DNA from: Sphingomonas gilva
Lineage (GTDB): Bacteria > Pseudomonadota > Alphaproteobacteria > Sphingomonadales > Sphingomonadaceae
Length of the DNA: 64,000 nucleotides
Assembly: GCF_003515075.1 (NCBI RefSeq)
Contig: NZ_QWLV01000004.1
Span: forward strand, 160,670-224,669
Direction of reading: 5' to 3'
The translations under genes and the position numbers were made by a program. The notes beneath the pieces were generated by a model. That model made no database searches and was not told the origin of the DNA. It worked only from the letters and a program-made list of their open reading frames with translations. Each line of letters starts with the position of its first letter. Position 1 is the first letter of the stretch. Positions 9,521 to 18,332 of this stretch are shown here, piece by piece.

Positions 9521-11931
9521 GACGCGTGCTGCTTCTCCTCGTGCTGCTGCTGGCCGTTCCGGCCATGCCGGCCAGCGCGCAGCTGGCCGACTGGATCGAC
9601 TCGCGTCCCGGCGCCCGGAGCATCGCGCTCGCCGGGGCGAGCGTCGTCACGGCGCCGGGCGACCATGCGGTCGTCGGCATAGCGGCCGACGACCTGCGCC
9701 GCGATCTCGCCGCGGTCACGGGCCGGACGACAGGCGGCGGCCAGATCTGGGCCGGCACGATCGGCCGCAACGCCGCGATCGACCGGCTGATCGCCTCGGG
9801 CAAGCTCGATGCGAAGCGGCTCCGTGGCGCATGGGAAAGTTTCGTCATCGCCACGGTCGAGCATCCCGCCCCCGGCGTGCCCCGAGCACTCGTCATCGCG
9901 GGCAGCGACCGGCGCGGCACCGCCTTTGGCATCTACGAGCTCAGCCGTGCGATCGGTGTCTCGCCATGGCGGTGGTGGGCCGATGTCACGCCGCTCAACC
10001 AGCCCGAACTGCACGTTCGCGCCGGGACGCAACGCTTCGGCCCGCCCTCGGTCAAGTACCGCGGCATCTTCCTCAACGACGAGGATTGGGGATTGCATCC
10101 CTGGGCCGCGACGCATTTCGAGCCCGAGGCGAAGGGCATCGGGCCGAAAACCTATGCGCGGCTGTTCGAGCTGATGCTGCGTCTGAAGGCCAACACGCTG
10201 TGGCCGGCGATGCACAAGGTGACGCCGGCGTTCAACGCCAACCCGGCCAACGCGGCGCTCGCCCACCGTTATGCGATCGTCATGGGCAGCTCCCACGCCG
10301 AGCCGATGCTGCGCAACAATGTCGGCGAATGGACCGCGCCGGGCGAGGATTTCAATTACGCCGCCAACGCCAAGGGGGTGGCCGATTACTGGCGCGAGCG
10401 CGTCGCCACCAACGCCCGTTATGAGAGCATCTGGACGTTGGGGATGCGCGGCATTCACGACAGCGGCATCGTCGGCGCGGGGACGATGGAGGATCGCAAG
10501 GCGCTGATGGCGCGCATCCTCGCCGATCAGCGCGCGATGCTGGCGAAGGCGGGCATCGCCGGCGCGCCGCAGGTGTTCACGCCGTACAAGGAGGTGCTCG
10601 ACATCTATCGCGCCGGGCTGGCGGTGCCCGACGATGTCACGCTGATGTGGCCCGACGACAATTTCGGCTATATCCGCCGCTTCCCGCAGCCGTCCGAACG
10701 GGATCGGCCGGGCGGGCACGGCGTCTATTACCACCTCTCCTATCTCGGCGCGCCGCTCGCCTATCTATGGCTGTCGACCACGCCGCCCGCGCTGATCGCC
10801 GAGGAGATGGGCCGCGCCTTCGATCTCGGCGCGGACCGGATGTGGATCGCCAATGTCGGCGATCTGAAGCCCGCCGAGCTCGCCACCGACTATTTCCTGT
10901 CGCTCGCCTGGGACGTACCAGGCACACGCGCGATGGGCGTGGATCGCTTCGTTGCGCGCTGGGCGACGGAGAACATCGCCACCGATCCGGCGGCAGAGAT
11001 CGCCGACATCTTTGCCGAGCATCACCGGCTCAACTTCATCAGGCGGCCCGAGCACCTGCAATGGTGGCGGACCGGAGAGCGGGTGCGCGGATCGCCCTAC
11101 GACGCCGGCGAGGCGGCACGGCGGATGGCGGCGTTCGATAGGCTGCTCGAGCGGCTGCAGGCGGTCGAGCGACGCGTGCCGGCCGCGCGGCGCGACGCGT
11201 TCTTCGAGCTGCTCGGCTATCCGGTCGAATCCGCGGCGATGGCCAATGCCCGCCTGTTCGCGGCCGAAGCGCACGACCGGCTGCGCGACCGCGATCTCGA
11301 TGCGGCGCTCGTCCAGGCGAAGAGCGCGCACGCCGCCGACCGGCGCATCGCCGCGCTCACCGCCCAGTATGACGCGGTCGCCGACGGCAAATGGCGGGGC
11401 TTCATCGCGGTCGAGCCGGCCGACGGCCAGTGGAAGTCCTACCGCGCGCTGCCGCCGGTGCTGCCCGCCATCGCGGCCGGACCCGTCGAGCGCGCGCCGC
11501 TGCCGCAAGGAGAGGCGGCGCGCGAGGTCGCGATCGAGGCCGAAACGCTCGCCGGGAACTGGCGCCGCGTCGATGGGCTGGGCCGCAATGGCGCGCTGAT
11601 CGCGTCGCGCAGCGGCCAAACCGTCTCGGCGCGCGGTTCGTTCACGCTGCCGCCCGGCAAATGGCGGCTGACGGCGGAGCTGGTCCCAACCTTCCCCGAT
11701 GCCGAGGGCGCACCGCTCGCTCTCGATCTGATGCTGGACGGCACATCGCATGCGATCCGCCTCGCGCGCGAGACGGGCGACGCCGCCTGGTCGCAGGCTG
11801 TGCTCGACAACCGCCTCGCCGTGCCGGTCGCGGACGCTGTGGGTGGTGGCGCGCACCTGATCGCGCTGTCGGCGAGCGGCGGCGGCGTGCTGGTCGACCG
11901 CCTAGTCGCGATTCCGATCAGCGGCGAATGA
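9517..11931 (+). CDS. Alpha-glucuronidase, GH115
   Basis: An 804-residue protein with a strong signal peptide (MRRVLLLLVLLLAVPAMPASAQ). GH115 signatures include FGIYELSRAIGVSPWRWWADV, KYRGIFLNDEDWGLHPW, MLRLKANTLWPAMH, YESIWTLGMRGIHDSG and LMWPDDNFGYIRR. GH115 enzymes remove alpha-1,2-linked (4-O-methyl)-glucuronic acid, classically from xylan; some act on arabinogalactan. The family's C-terminal beta domain is represented by the final 120 residues. The ATG overlaps the GH28 stop by four bases. No xylanase lies nearby, so GlcA caps on RG-I galactan side chains are the more likely target (inference). Confidence 0.93.
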   Translation: MRRVLLLLVLLLAVPAMPASAQLADWIDSRPGARSIALAGASVVTAPGDHAVVGIAADDLRRDLAAVTGRTTGGGQIWAGTIGRNAAIDRLIASGKLDAKRLRGAWESFVIATVEHPAPGVPRALVIAGSDRRGTAFGIYELSRAIGVSPWRWWADVTPLNQPELHVRAGTQRFGPPSVKYRGIFLNDEDWGLHPWAATHFEPEAKGIGPKTYARLFELMLRLKANTLWPAMHKVTPAFNANPANAALAHRYAIVMGSSHAEPMLRNNVGEWTAPGEDFNYAANAKGVADYWRERVATNARYESIWTLGMRGIHDSGIVGAGTMEDRKALMARILADQRAMLAKAGIAGAPQVFTPYKEVLDIYRAGLAVPDDVTLMWPDDNFGYIRRFPQPSERDRPGGHGVYYHLSYLGAPLAYLWLSTTPPALIAEEMGRAFDLGADRMWIANVGDLKPAELATDYFLSLAWDVPGTRAMGVDRFVARWATENIATDPAAEIADIFAEHHRLNFIRRPEHLQWWRTGERVRGSPYDAGEAARRMAAFDRLLERLQAVERRVPAARRDAFFELLGYPVESAAMANARLFAAEAHDRLRDRDLDAALVQAKSAHAADRRIAALTAQYDAVADGKWRGFIAVEPADGQWKSYRALPPVLPAIAAGPVERAPLPQGEAAREVAIEAETLAGNWRRVDGLGRNGALIASRSGQTVSARGSFTLPPGKWRLTAELVPTFPDAEGAPLALDLMLDGTSHAIRLARETGDAAWSQAVLDNRLAVPVADAVGGGAHLIALSASGGGVLVDRLVAIPISGE

Positions 11932-11944
11932 TGGGTTGAATGTT

Positions 11945-11975
11945 CCATATTATGTGATAGCAATTCACATTATGG
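11945..11975. promoter_or_regulatory. 31-bp palindromic operator candidate before the GPH symporter
   Basis: An imperfect inverted repeat with outer arms CCATATTATGTGA and TCACATTATGG lies 47 bases before the symporter start, inside the 91-bp gap after the GH115 gene. Its length and both ends equal those of the site at 3633-3663. Its presence suggests that the symporter, PL22 and GH43-like genes form a separately controlled unit of the same regulon. Confidence 0.5.
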
Positions 11976-12022
11976 CATAAAGTGACCGGTCGCATGTCCG
12001 GCACCCTGCGAAGGAGGATGGA

Positions 12023-13567
12023 TTGGCGGACAGCAAGGCTCCCGCGGCGCGGCCGGTGCGGACGATCAACTATCTCGCCTATGGCTCCAACGACGTGCTC
12101 GGCGCGGGGTCGATGGCGGTCATCTCGGGCTGGGTGCTGTTCTTCTACACCACCTTTTGCGGGCTGGCCGCGTGGCAGGCGGGCCTGATCTTCCTGGTCG
12201 CGCGTGTGCTGGATGCGGTCGCTTCGCCGATCATCGGCCACATCTCCGACAATATGGGCGACACGCCGATCGGGCGGCGCTTCGGGCGGCGGCGCTTCTT
12301 CATCCTCGCCGCGATCCCGCTGCTGCCTTCCTTCGCCATCATGTGGGTCTCCGGCCAGAGCTTCTGGTATTATCTGATCACCTATGTGCTGTTCGAGCTG
12401 GTCTACGCGATGGAGATCATCCCGTACGAGACGCTCGCGGCGGAAATGGGCAAGGATTACAGGACCAAGGCGAAGTTCGCCGGCATCCGCATCCTGTTCG
12501 CGCAGGCGAGCGCCATCCTGGCGGGCTTCCTGCCCGGCTGGCTGATCGAGGCGCTGGGCAGGGAGAATGCCGACACCTTCCTCTACATGGGCATCCTGTT
12601 CTCGATCCTGTTCATGGCGACGGCGACGCTCCTCTACGTTTTCAGCTGGGAGCGGCCCTATTCGGAGATCGCCGCGCTCAGGCCTGAGGGGGAGGCGAAG
12701 CCCGGCGTCGGCGCGGCGGTGAAGGCGCTCTACCGCAACCTGTTCTCCACCTTCCGCATCCGCGCCTTCCGCCTGCATCTCGGCATGTATCTGGGCGGCT
12801 ATATCAGCCAGGACGTGTTCAACGCGGCCTTCACCTTCTTCGTCGTGTTCGCGCTGGCGGGCTCGATTACCGTCGCCTCCTCGCTGCTCGGCACCATGTA
12901 TATCGTCCAGTTCGTCGCGGTGATGATCGCGATCAACCTGGCGCTCCGAAGCTCCCCGGCGCGGGCCTATCAGCTCGCCGCGGTCAGCTTCGCGCTCGGC
13001 GCGATCGTGCTGCTCGTCATGTGGAATGCGGGCGTGCGCTCGGGCGATCTGCTGCTGTGGGTGCCGATCGTGCTCGCCGGGCTCGGCCGCGGCGCGCTCA
13101 ACTACATCCCCTGGGCGACCTACAACTACATGGCCGATGTGGACGAGATCGTGACGGGCCGCAGGCGCGAGGGCGCGTTCGCCGGCGTCATGACCTTCGT
13201 CCGCAAGATGACGCAGTCCGCGGCGGTGTTCGGGGTGACCACGATCATGAGCTGGGGCGGCTTCGTCTCGGGCGCCGAGGTGCAGAGCGATCAGGCGATC
13301 ACCACGCTGGCGATGGTGCTGGGCATCGGCACCATCGGCGTGCTGCTGGCGGGCATCTGGGTCTCCACCCGCTTCCGGCTCAATTCGGCCACGCACGACG
13401 TGCTGATGGATGAAATCGACCGGCTGAAGAGCGGTGACGCCGCGCCGCCCACGCCCGAGACCAAGGCGATCGTCGAGGACCTCACCGGCTGGCGGTACGA
13501 GCAACTCTGGGGAAACAACCCTGTCGCGCGCGCGCAGGTCAAAGAGGTTCGGGAGCAGACCGCATGA
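12023..13567 (+). CDS. MFS symporter, glycoside-pentoside-hexuronide:cation (GPH/MelB) family
   Basis: A 514-residue membrane protein with about 12 predicted hydrophobic segments. The N-terminal half carries the GPH motifs FLVARVLDAVASPIIGHISDN and IGRRFGRRRFFI, followed by MEIIPYETLAAEMGKDY. The GPH family includes TogT-type oligogalacturonide transporters, and this gene directly precedes an oligogalacturonide lyase (PL22), so pectic oligosaccharides are the best guess for the substrate. The start is TTG with AAGGAGG seven bases upstream. The gene overlaps the PL22 start by four bases. Confidence 0.9.
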   Translation: MADSKAPAARPVRTINYLAYGSNDVLGAGSMAVISGWVLFFYTTFCGLAAWQAGLIFLVARVLDAVASPIIGHISDNMGDTPIGRRFGRRRFFILAAIPLLPSFAIMWVSGQSFWYYLITYVLFELVYAMEIIPYETLAAEMGKDYRTKAKFAGIRILFAQASAILAGFLPGWLIEALGRENADTFLYMGILFSILFMATATLLYVFSWERPYSEIAALRPEGEAKPGVGAAVKALYRNLFSTFRIRAFRLHLGMYLGGYISQDVFNAAFTFFVVFALAGSITVASSLLGTMYIVQFVAVMIAINLALRSSPARAYQLAAVSFALGAIVLLVMWNAGVRSGDLLLWVPIVLAGLGRGALNYIPWATYNYMADVDEIVTGRRREGAFAGVMTFVRKMTQSAAVFGVTTIMSWGGFVSGAEVQSDQAITTLAMVLGIGTIGVLLAGIWVSTRFRLNSATHDVLMDEIDRLKSGDAAPPTPETKAIVEDLTGWRYEQLWGNNPVARAQVKEVREQTA

Positions 13568-14856
13568 TCATCCGCCACACCCTCATGCTTTCGGCCCTGG
13601 CCGCGATCACCGCGCCCGCCGCCGCCCAGGTCGGCCGCGTCTATCCGAGCGAGATGCGGACCGTGGTCGACCGCACCACCGGCCGGCCGATCACCTATCT
13701 GACCGACGGCGCGAAGGGCGACAGCAAGATCTACCCGACGCATCCGCAATGGGCGCATGACGGGCGGCACATCGTCTTCCGCTCCTCGGCGCGCGCGGAA
13801 GGATCGCAAATCTTCGCGGTGGACGAGATCACCGGCGTGATCGTCCAGCTGAGCGAAGGGCCGGGCGTCGGCGCGGGCAGCGTCAATGTCGCCCGCAAGT
13901 CCAATCGCATCTACTACATGCGCTATCCCGCGCCGGGCGACGCCGAGGGGCGGATCAGGCTGATCGAGGTCGATCTGACGCCGCTGCTCGCCGCCGCCGC
14001 CGCCGGCACGCCGCGCGCGGGCGGCTACGAACGCGTCGTCGCGACCATGCCGGAGGGCCATATCGAGGCGGGCGGCTTCACCCTCGATGCCGATGAGAAG
14101 ACCGCCTATGTCGGCTTCGATGCGCGCCGCGCGCCGCGCCGCGAGCCCGGCCAGCCGGTGCCGCAGGTGCCGGGCGGCATCCGCGCGATCGACATCGCCA
14201 CCGGCAAGGTGCGCACCGTCATCGAAACGCCGTTCCGCATGGGCCATGTCCAGGCCAATCCGTTCGTGCCGGGCGAGATCCTCTATTGCCATGAGACCGG
14301 CGGCGACGCGCCGCAGCGCATGTGGGTGGTCAAGGCCGACGGCAGCGGCAACCGCCCGCTCTACAAGGAAGGCCCGCTCGACTGGGTGACGCACGAGCAG
14401 TTCGCCGACGCCGATCACGTCATCTTCAACCTGATGGGGCATAAGCGGGAACTGCGCCAGGTGCCGACCGGCATCCTGGTGGTGAACCTGCGCGACAACA
14501 CGGTCGAGCATCTCGGCCAGATCCCGATCGAGGATTTCAAGCGCACCGCGCTCGCCGGGTTCAACGACCCCAACATCCCCAAGGACGAGACGAGCACCGG
14601 CGGCTATTGGCACAACGCCGTCACCTATGACGGGCGCTTCGCCGCGGGCGACGATTTTGACGGCAACGTCCATCTGATCGATCGCAGCACGGGCGAACGC
14701 ACGCTGCTCACCACCGGCCATCGCATGCGGCCCGATCATACCCATCCGAGCTTCAGTCCGGACGGCAGCCGGCTGCTGATCCAGTCGGGCCGCCAGACCG
14801 ACGGGCGCACGTTGGCGCTCGCGATCGTGCCCGTGCCAGAGGCGACGGCGGAATAG
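13564..14856 (+). CDS. Oligogalacturonate lyase, PL22, with signal peptide
   Basis: A 430-residue seven-bladed propeller protein. The family's metal-binding histidine segment DHTHPSFSPDGS lies near residue 396, with further signatures HPQWAHDGRHIVFRS, EILYCHETGGDAPQRMW and WVTHEQFADADHVIFN. PL22 enzymes cleave short oligogalacturonides to unsaturated monomers. A clear signal peptide (MIIRHTLMLSALAAITAPAAAQ) predicts export, which is unusual since characterised Ogl enzymes are cytoplasmic. ATG overlaps the transporter stop (ATGA). Confidence 0.9.
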   Translation: MIIRHTLMLSALAAITAPAAAQVGRVYPSEMRTVVDRTTGRPITYLTDGAKGDSKIYPTHPQWAHDGRHIVFRSSARAEGSQIFAVDEITGVIVQLSEGPGVGAGSVNVARKSNRIYYMRYPAPGDAEGRIRLIEVDLTPLLAAAAAGTPRAGGYERVVATMPEGHIEAGGFTLDADEKTAYVGFDARRAPRREPGQPVPQVPGGIRAIDIATGKVRTVIETPFRMGHVQANPFVPGEILYCHETGGDAPQRMWVVKADGSGNRPLYKEGPLDWVTHEQFADADHVIFNLMGHKRELRQVPTGILVVNLRDNTVEHLGQIPIEDFKRTALAGFNDPNIPKDETSTGGYWHNAVTYDGRFAAGDDFDGNVHLIDRSTGERTLLTTGHRMRPDHTHPSFSPDGSRLLIQSGRQTDGRTLALAIVPVPEATAE

Positions 14857-14858
14857 CC

Positions 14859-15839
14859 GTGCTCGCCGCGCTGCTCGCGCTGGCGGCGGCGCAGGACGCG
14901 CCGGTCGCGCCCAAGCCGCTGTTCCGCGATCCGGTGCATGACGGCGCGGCCGACGCATCGACGGTGTACGATCCGGCCACGCGCGAATGGGTGATGTTCT
15001 ACACCAACCGCCGCGCCGATCTGCCGGTGACGGACAAGGACGTGTCGTGGGTCCACGGCACGCATATCGGCACCGCGCGATCGAAGGACGGCGCGGCGTG
15101 GCGCTATGGCGGCGTCGCCGCAATCCCGGCGAGCTGCACCGGGCAGACTTTGTGGGCGCCCGAGGTGCAGCGCTTCGGCGACACCTGGCACATGTGGCTG
15201 ACCGTGGTGCCCGGCGTCTTCGTGGACTGGAACGCGCCGCGCTTCATCGTCCATCTCACCAGTCGCGATCTCAAGACCTGGACCTGCGGGGAGCGGCTCG
15301 ATCTCGGCTCCGACCGGGTGATCGACGCGAGCGTCGTCGCGCTGCCCGGCGGCGGCTACCGGCTGTGGTTCAACAACGAACGCGCTGGCAAGGCGATCCG
15401 CTATGCCGACAGCGCCGATCTCGTGCACTGGCAGGTCAAGGACACGGTGGTCGACACGCCCGGCGAAGGGCCGAAGGCGTTCCGCTGGAAGGGGCGCTGG
15501 TGGCTGGTGAGCGATGCGTGGAAGGGGCTGCTGGTGATGCGCTCCGACGATGCGACGCATTGGACGCGCCAGCCGGGCTATCTGCTGGGCGATGCCGGCA
15601 AGCAGCCGACCGATCGGGCCAAGGGGCAGCATCCTGACGTGATCGTCAGCGGCGACCGTGCCTATCTGGTCTATTTCGTCCACCAGGGCGGCGAGCCTCG
15701 GGCCGAGCGCGATCCCGCCTGGGCGCGCCGCAGCGTGCTGCAGATCGCCGAGATCGTGGAGCAGGACGGCATCCTGTCGATCGATCGCGAAGCGCCCATT
15801 CGGCTGCGCCTCGCGCCGCCCGCCGGACAACAGCCATAA
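14859..15839 (+). CDS. GH43-like five-bladed propeller protein
   Basis: A 326-residue protein starting at GTG two bases after the PL22 stop, with a short signal-like N-terminus ending near AAAQ. Propeller features include FRDPVHDGAADASTVYDPATREWVMFYTN, TLWAPEVQRFGDTWHMWLT, the Asp in RVIDASVVALPGGGYRLWF, and GEGPKAFRWKGRWWLVSDAW. The pattern of Asp, Asp and Glu across blades resembles clans GH43/GH32/GH117, and I cannot fix the subfamily. Its placement last in the operon suggests side-chain trimming of pectic oligosaccharides, probably arabinose or galactose. Confidence 0.75.
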   Translation: MLAALLALAAAQDAPVAPKPLFRDPVHDGAADASTVYDPATREWVMFYTNRRADLPVTDKDVSWVHGTHIGTARSKDGAAWRYGGVAAIPASCTGQTLWAPEVQRFGDTWHMWLTVVPGVFVDWNAPRFIVHLTSRDLKTWTCGERLDLGSDRVIDASVVALPGGGYRLWFNNERAGKAIRYADSADLVHWQVKDTVVDTPGEGPKAFRWKGRWWLVSDAWKGLLVMRSDDATHWTRQPGYLLGDAGKQPTDRAKGQHPDVIVSGDRAYLVYFVHQGGEPRAERDPAWARRSVLQIAEIVEQDGILSIDREAPIRLRLAPPAGQQP

Positions 15840-16187
15840 GGGACGAAGCTGTCGGTAAGGGATTGCCGGCCTCCCGTGAAGGCGGCGACAGGGCAGCCTT
15901 GTCGATCGAAGAACCTGAAGCAAGATTCTTCTTTCCTACATATAACCAAATAGGCTATAGAACGAGCATGTTCCCGCTCGAATCATCGCTTTGGTTTGCG
16001 CAGCCAGCTGTCCCGACGTTCGATCGGGCGGTGGTGAGGATCATGCGAACATGCGTTTGGGGGTCAAATCCCTCAACACTGTCAACTTGCGCGAAGCAGC
16101 GGCCGCCTTCCAGCGCCGAATTCCGCCGCCGGAAGGCGCTTTCTCAAATGTGTCAACTTGCCGCGCCGGGTCCGCCGCGCGCGCGAA
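15840..16187. other. Intergenic region between convergent genes, with 19-bp direct repeats
   Basis: No credible gene is present in these 348 bases; open frames here lack family features and codon logic. An AT-rich patch lies at 15930-15960. A direct repeat of pattern CTCAA-NNN-TGTCAACTTGC occurs at 16072-16090 and 16143-16161. A hairpin at 16104-16138 lies between the two repeat copies. The function is unknown; a small mobile-element scar is possible. Confidence 0.5.
16104..16138. terminator. Possible terminator hairpin between convergent genes
   Basis: Perfect 8-bp arms CGCCTTCC and GGAAGGCG enclose a 19-base loop that can pair further, followed by CTTTCTC. It lies between two converging transcription units, where a terminator is expected. 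The long loop and the poor T-tract keep confidence low. Confidence 0.35.
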
Positions 16188-17270
16188 TCAGCACTCCGGC
16201 AGGGCGTTGCCCGTCGGCGATACCTTGGTCGTGCACGGGTGCGTCGGATAGGCTTCGAGGTCCAGCTCGGTCGCCTCGCGCACCACCGTCACCTTGTCGC
16301 CGTCGTCGCGCATCTCGTAGAGCTTGCCGAGCGCGTAGGTGAAGGGGCGATGGAGCACCATCATAAGCTGCCCGTCGAAGCGGCGGAACAGCATGCCGTG
16401 GCCGCTGTCGCGCCGGACCAGCGGGTCGAGCTGCTCCCACGGCCCCTCGATCGATCCCGATTTCGAACGGGCGAGCGCCTGGACATAGCCGCGCTCGCCA
16501 TAGCTCGACCACAGCATCAGGAGGGCGCCGGTCCTGGTGCGGAAGAATTCGGGTCCATCGGTCACCCATACGCGATCGCCGTCGGGCTGAAGCTGGCCGC
16601 GGGCCCAGGGCGCCTCGTTCGCCTTGAACAGCAGCCGCGGCTTGCCGGCGGGCTTGAGATCGTCGGTCAGCGGAAAGGCCTCGATCGTGCCGATCGTCGT
16701 TTGCAGCCATTCGTGCGCATAGACGTACCAAGGCTTGCCCTCAGGATCGACGTAGAGCGTGCCGTCGAGCGTCATCAGCTCCTTGGGCGCGATCGGCTCG
16801 CCCTTGTCGACGAGCGTGTAGGGGCCTTCAAGCTTGTCCGCGACCGCCAGCACCGTGCCCCGGCGATAGGGCTTGCGGTTGCCCTGGGCCGGCAGCTTGG
16901 CGGCCTCGTCATGGAAGGTGGTGAACAGATACCATTTGCCCTTCCACGGGTGCACCTCGGGCGCCCAGCTGCCCGCTTTCGCCCAGGTCCCGGTTTCGGG
17001 AAGGGCGAAGACGACCTTGGGCTTGGTCCAGTGCTTCAGGTCTTTGCTGCTATAGGCCATCGTGCCGAGCCGCGGGTCGCCCGACATGGCGGGCTCATTG
17101 CGGTTGAACAGGTAATAGGTCTGCGTCGCCTTGTCGGCGACGATCCACGGATCGTGGAGCTGCATCTGCGGCATCAGCAGCGTCGCCTCGGCGGGAGCGG
17201 GAGCCTGCTGCGCCGAGCCGGGAATCGCGGCCGCGGCGGCGAGCAGGGCGGCGAGGATGAGGGTGCGCAT
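16188..17270 (-). CDS. GH43 family glycosidase
   Basis: A 360-residue secreted protein with signal peptide MRTLILAALLAAAAAIPGSAQQ. The three GH43 acidic positions are visible: Asp in LHDPWIVAD near residue 40, Asp in LDGTLYVDPEG near residue 169, and Glu in VTDGPEFFRT near residue 240. Other blade motifs are GSWAPEVHPWKGKWYLF and GHGMLFRRFDGQLMMVLH. GH43 enzymes typically release arabinose, xylose or galactose. It is the last gene of the leftward rhamnose operon, three bases after rhaT, which suggests a role in exposing the RG-I backbone. The subfamily is undetermined. Confidence 0.87.
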   Translation of the reverse strand: MRTLILAALLAAAAAIPGSAQQAPAPAEATLLMPQMQLHDPWIVADKATQTYYLFNRNEPAMSGDPRLGTMAYSSKDLKHWTKPKVVFALPETGTWAKAGSWAPEVHPWKGKWYLFTTFHDEAAKLPAQGNRKPYRRGTVLAVADKLEGPYTLVDKGEPIAPKELMTLDGTLYVDPEGKPWYVYAHEWLQTTIGTIEAFPLTDDLKPAGKPRLLFKANEAPWARGQLQPDGDRVWVTDGPEFFRTRTGALLMLWSSYGERGYVQALARSKSGSIEGPWEQLDPLVRRDSGHGMLFRRFDGQLMMVLHRPFTYALGKLYEMRDDGDKVTVVREATELDLEAYPTHPCTTKVSPTGNALPEC

Positions 17271-17273
17271 GTC

Positions 17274-18332
17274 TTACTCCGCCAGAAGATTGCCGTAACC
17301 GATCACGATGGTCGCGCCGACGAGGATGCCGACGCCGGCCCAAACCATCGCCTTGACGCGGGGCGCGGCGTCCCTCCATTCGCGAAAGGCGAAGCCCCAG
17401 ATCGTGCCGAAGATGATGATCGACGCCATGTGCAGCGTCCAGCTGGAGAAGCCGAGCCGCCCCATCTGGCTCTCGCCCATCGTGTAGAAGAAGAACTGGA
17501 AATACCAGGCGGTGCCGGCGATCGCGCAGAGCAGCAGGTTGCGCCCCAGCGGCGCGCCTGCCGCCTCGCCGCGGCCCAGCCATTGCGGCGCGCTGCGGTT
17601 GCGCGCGATCAGCACCACGCACCAGATGGTGTTGGTGATAAGGCCGCCGAACATGACCAGGCACAGCACGGGAAGGCCGGTCCACAGCGGCCCGGTGCCC
17701 GCCTCGGCAGAGATCGCCTTGATCGGCTCGCCCGCGGCGAGGCCGAAGGCGAAGCAGGCGGAAAAGATGCCGGCGAGGATCGCGACGACGATGCCCTTCC
17801 TGAAATCGAACTCGGCGACCGCGGCGGCCTTCTGCTCCTCGGACAGCGCGGCGTCCTTGCGCGCGCCGGCCATCGCGACGACGATGATGCCCGCGAGCGT
17901 CATCAGGATGCCGCCGAGGATGACGTTGCCGGAGAGGGTGTCGAGCAGCTTCGCCGCGAACTCGCCGGCGAAGATCGGCGGGATCAGCGTGCCGAACACG
18001 GTGCACAGCCCCAGCACCACCGCCATGCCGAGCGACAGGCCCAGATAGCGCATGACCAGGCCGTAGCCGAGCCCGCCGAACCCCCAGAGCAGGCCGAAGA
18101 CGATCGGCCAGCCGATTACGGAGGCGGGCGTCCGGCCGAGCACGCCGAGCAGGTCCTCGGTCTGGATGGCGGCGAAGAACCAGGGGGCGAGCAGCCATGA
18201 AAAGATGCCGCCGGTCAGCCAGTAGATCTCCCAGCTCCAACGCTTCACCCCGCGATAGGGGACGTAGAAGCTCGCCGAGGCGAGACCGCCGAGCCAGTGA
18301 TAGAAGACGCCGGCCAGCGGGTTGGGCGTCAC
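17274..18332 (-). CDS. rhaT: L-rhamnose/proton symporter RhaT
   Basis: A 352-residue inner-membrane protein with ten hydrophobic segments. The family's N-terminus is clear: PLAGVFYHWLGGLASASFYVPYRGVKRWSWE resembles the start of E. coli RhaT, and LSLGMAVVLGLCTVFGTLIPPIF is conserved. It imports L-rhamnose with protons. I chose the GTG at 18332, which overlaps the lactonase stop by three bases; the longer open frame upstream only shadows the lactonase gene. Confidence 0.93.
   Translation of the reverse strand: MTPNPLAGVFYHWLGGLASASFYVPYRGVKRWSWEIYWLTGGIFSWLLAPWFFAAIQTEDLLGVLGRTPASVIGWPIVFGLLWGFGGLGYGLVMRYLGLSLGMAVVLGLCTVFGTLIPPIFAGEFAAKLLDTLSGNVILGGILMTLAGIIVVAMAGARKDAALSEEQKAAAVAEFDFRKGIVVAILAGIFSACFAFGLAAGEPIKAISAEAGTGPLWTGLPVLCLVMFGGLITNTIWCVVLIARNRSAPQWLGRGEAAGAPLGRNLLLCAIAGTAWYFQFFFYTMGESQMGRLGFSSWTLHMASIIIFGTIWGFAFREWRDAAPRVKAMVWAGVGILVGATIVIGYGNLLAE

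Noticed and set aside
11918..13504. A 528-codon minus-strand frame rich in His, Arg, Asp and Glu
   Set aside because: It is the opposite strand of a clear membrane transporter and shows no membrane or enzyme signature.
16053..16075. A tRNA T-arm-like string (GGGGGTCAAATCCCTC)
   Set aside because: One base is missing in the loop and no acceptor, D or anticodon stem can be placed around it.
15863..16342. A 159-codon plus-strand frame
   Set aside because: It crosses a likely terminator and the 3' end of a convergent GH43 gene; no domain or ribosome-binding site.
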